From Ovis canadensis (Eukaryota; Chordata; Mammalia; Artiodactyla; Bovidae): DNA of 64,000 nt. The notes beneath the pieces were generated by a model. The model saw nothing but the letters and a program-made list of their open reading frames with translations, searched no databases and was not told where the DNA came from. The position numbers were made by a program, and so were the translations under genes. This document shows positions 63,871 through 64,000 of this stretch, piece after piece. The stretch covers positions 35,442,501 to 35,506,500 of the forward strand of contig NC_091255.1 in the NCBI RefSeq assembly GCF_042477335.2. The letters run 5' to 3'. Within the stretch, counting starts at the first letter, position 1; each line of letters starts with the position of its first letter.

Positions 63871-64000
63871 CTAGAAGGGTACCAAAAAAACACAGCTCAA
63901 CAGGGAAGTGAAGGCCTATGAGGTAGGAGTAAGAGAAAGAACTAGAAAAGGCAACAGGGCCTGAGAGAACCTGGAGAAAAGCACACAGAAAAAAAGCAGC

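Overview
The window is nuclear DNA from a ruminant, most likely a bovid close to cattle. The first 15 kb and the intergenic spacers are full of BovB (RTE) LINEs, Bov-tA/BOV-A SINEs derived from tRNA-Glu, and CHR-type SINEs. The genes have vertebrate exon-intron structure. Species assignment rests on repeat types only. Gene names come from residue-level recognition of mammalian proteins and the matching human 17p13.1 order ASGR1 - DLG4 - ACADVL - DVL2.

Layout. 1-15,000: a gene-poor retroelement landscape with nested insertions. It holds an almost full-length BovB whose RT frame is still 650 codons long, several BovB fragments in opposite orientations, L1 tails, an endogenous-retrovirus pol scrap caught between two inverted SINEs, and an LTR-like piece. 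15,103-17,955 (-): ASGR1, complete, 8 coding exons, 286 aa. 18,000-28,100: intergenic, with SINEs, MIR and other old repeats. 28,937-52,649 (-): DLG4 (PSD-95), 20 coding exons for the alpha form (724 aa), plus the L27-containing beta first exons, an alternative exon 2 donor and a possible third first exon. 53,809-58,844 (+): ACADVL, 20 coding exons, 655 aa, with the mir-324 hairpin antisense in intron 11. 59,660-63,870 (-): DVL2, 13 exons for the last 648 residues; the first 88 or so residues lie beyond the right edge.

Gene relations. DLG4 and ACADVL are head to head, with 1.16 kb between the DLG4-beta and ACADVL start codons. ACADVL and DVL2 are tail to tail, with AATAAA signals about 110 bp apart. 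The products are functionally unrelated: a hepatic galactose lectin, a postsynaptic scaffold, a mitochondrial fatty-acid dehydrogenase and a Wnt transducer. The linkage is conserved synteny, not an operon.

Most notable observations: (i) DLG4 exon 4 has an apparent TG 3' splice site 9 nt upstream of a normal CAG; (ii) ACADVL intron 8 is 90 nt, in frame and stop-free, with a weak GC donor; (iii) DLG4 intron 18 holds a 68-nt hairpin resembling part of mir-324; (iv) a U13 snoRNA retrocopy with poly(A) and target-site duplication lies in DLG4 intron 1; (v) RFX X-box and CRE motifs cluster in DLG4 introns; (vi) DLG4 intron 17 is strongly pyrimidine-rich upstream of the PTB-regulated exon 18; (vii) a possible third DLG4 first exon again encodes a Cys-x-Cys. 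I found no clearly new multi-gene system.
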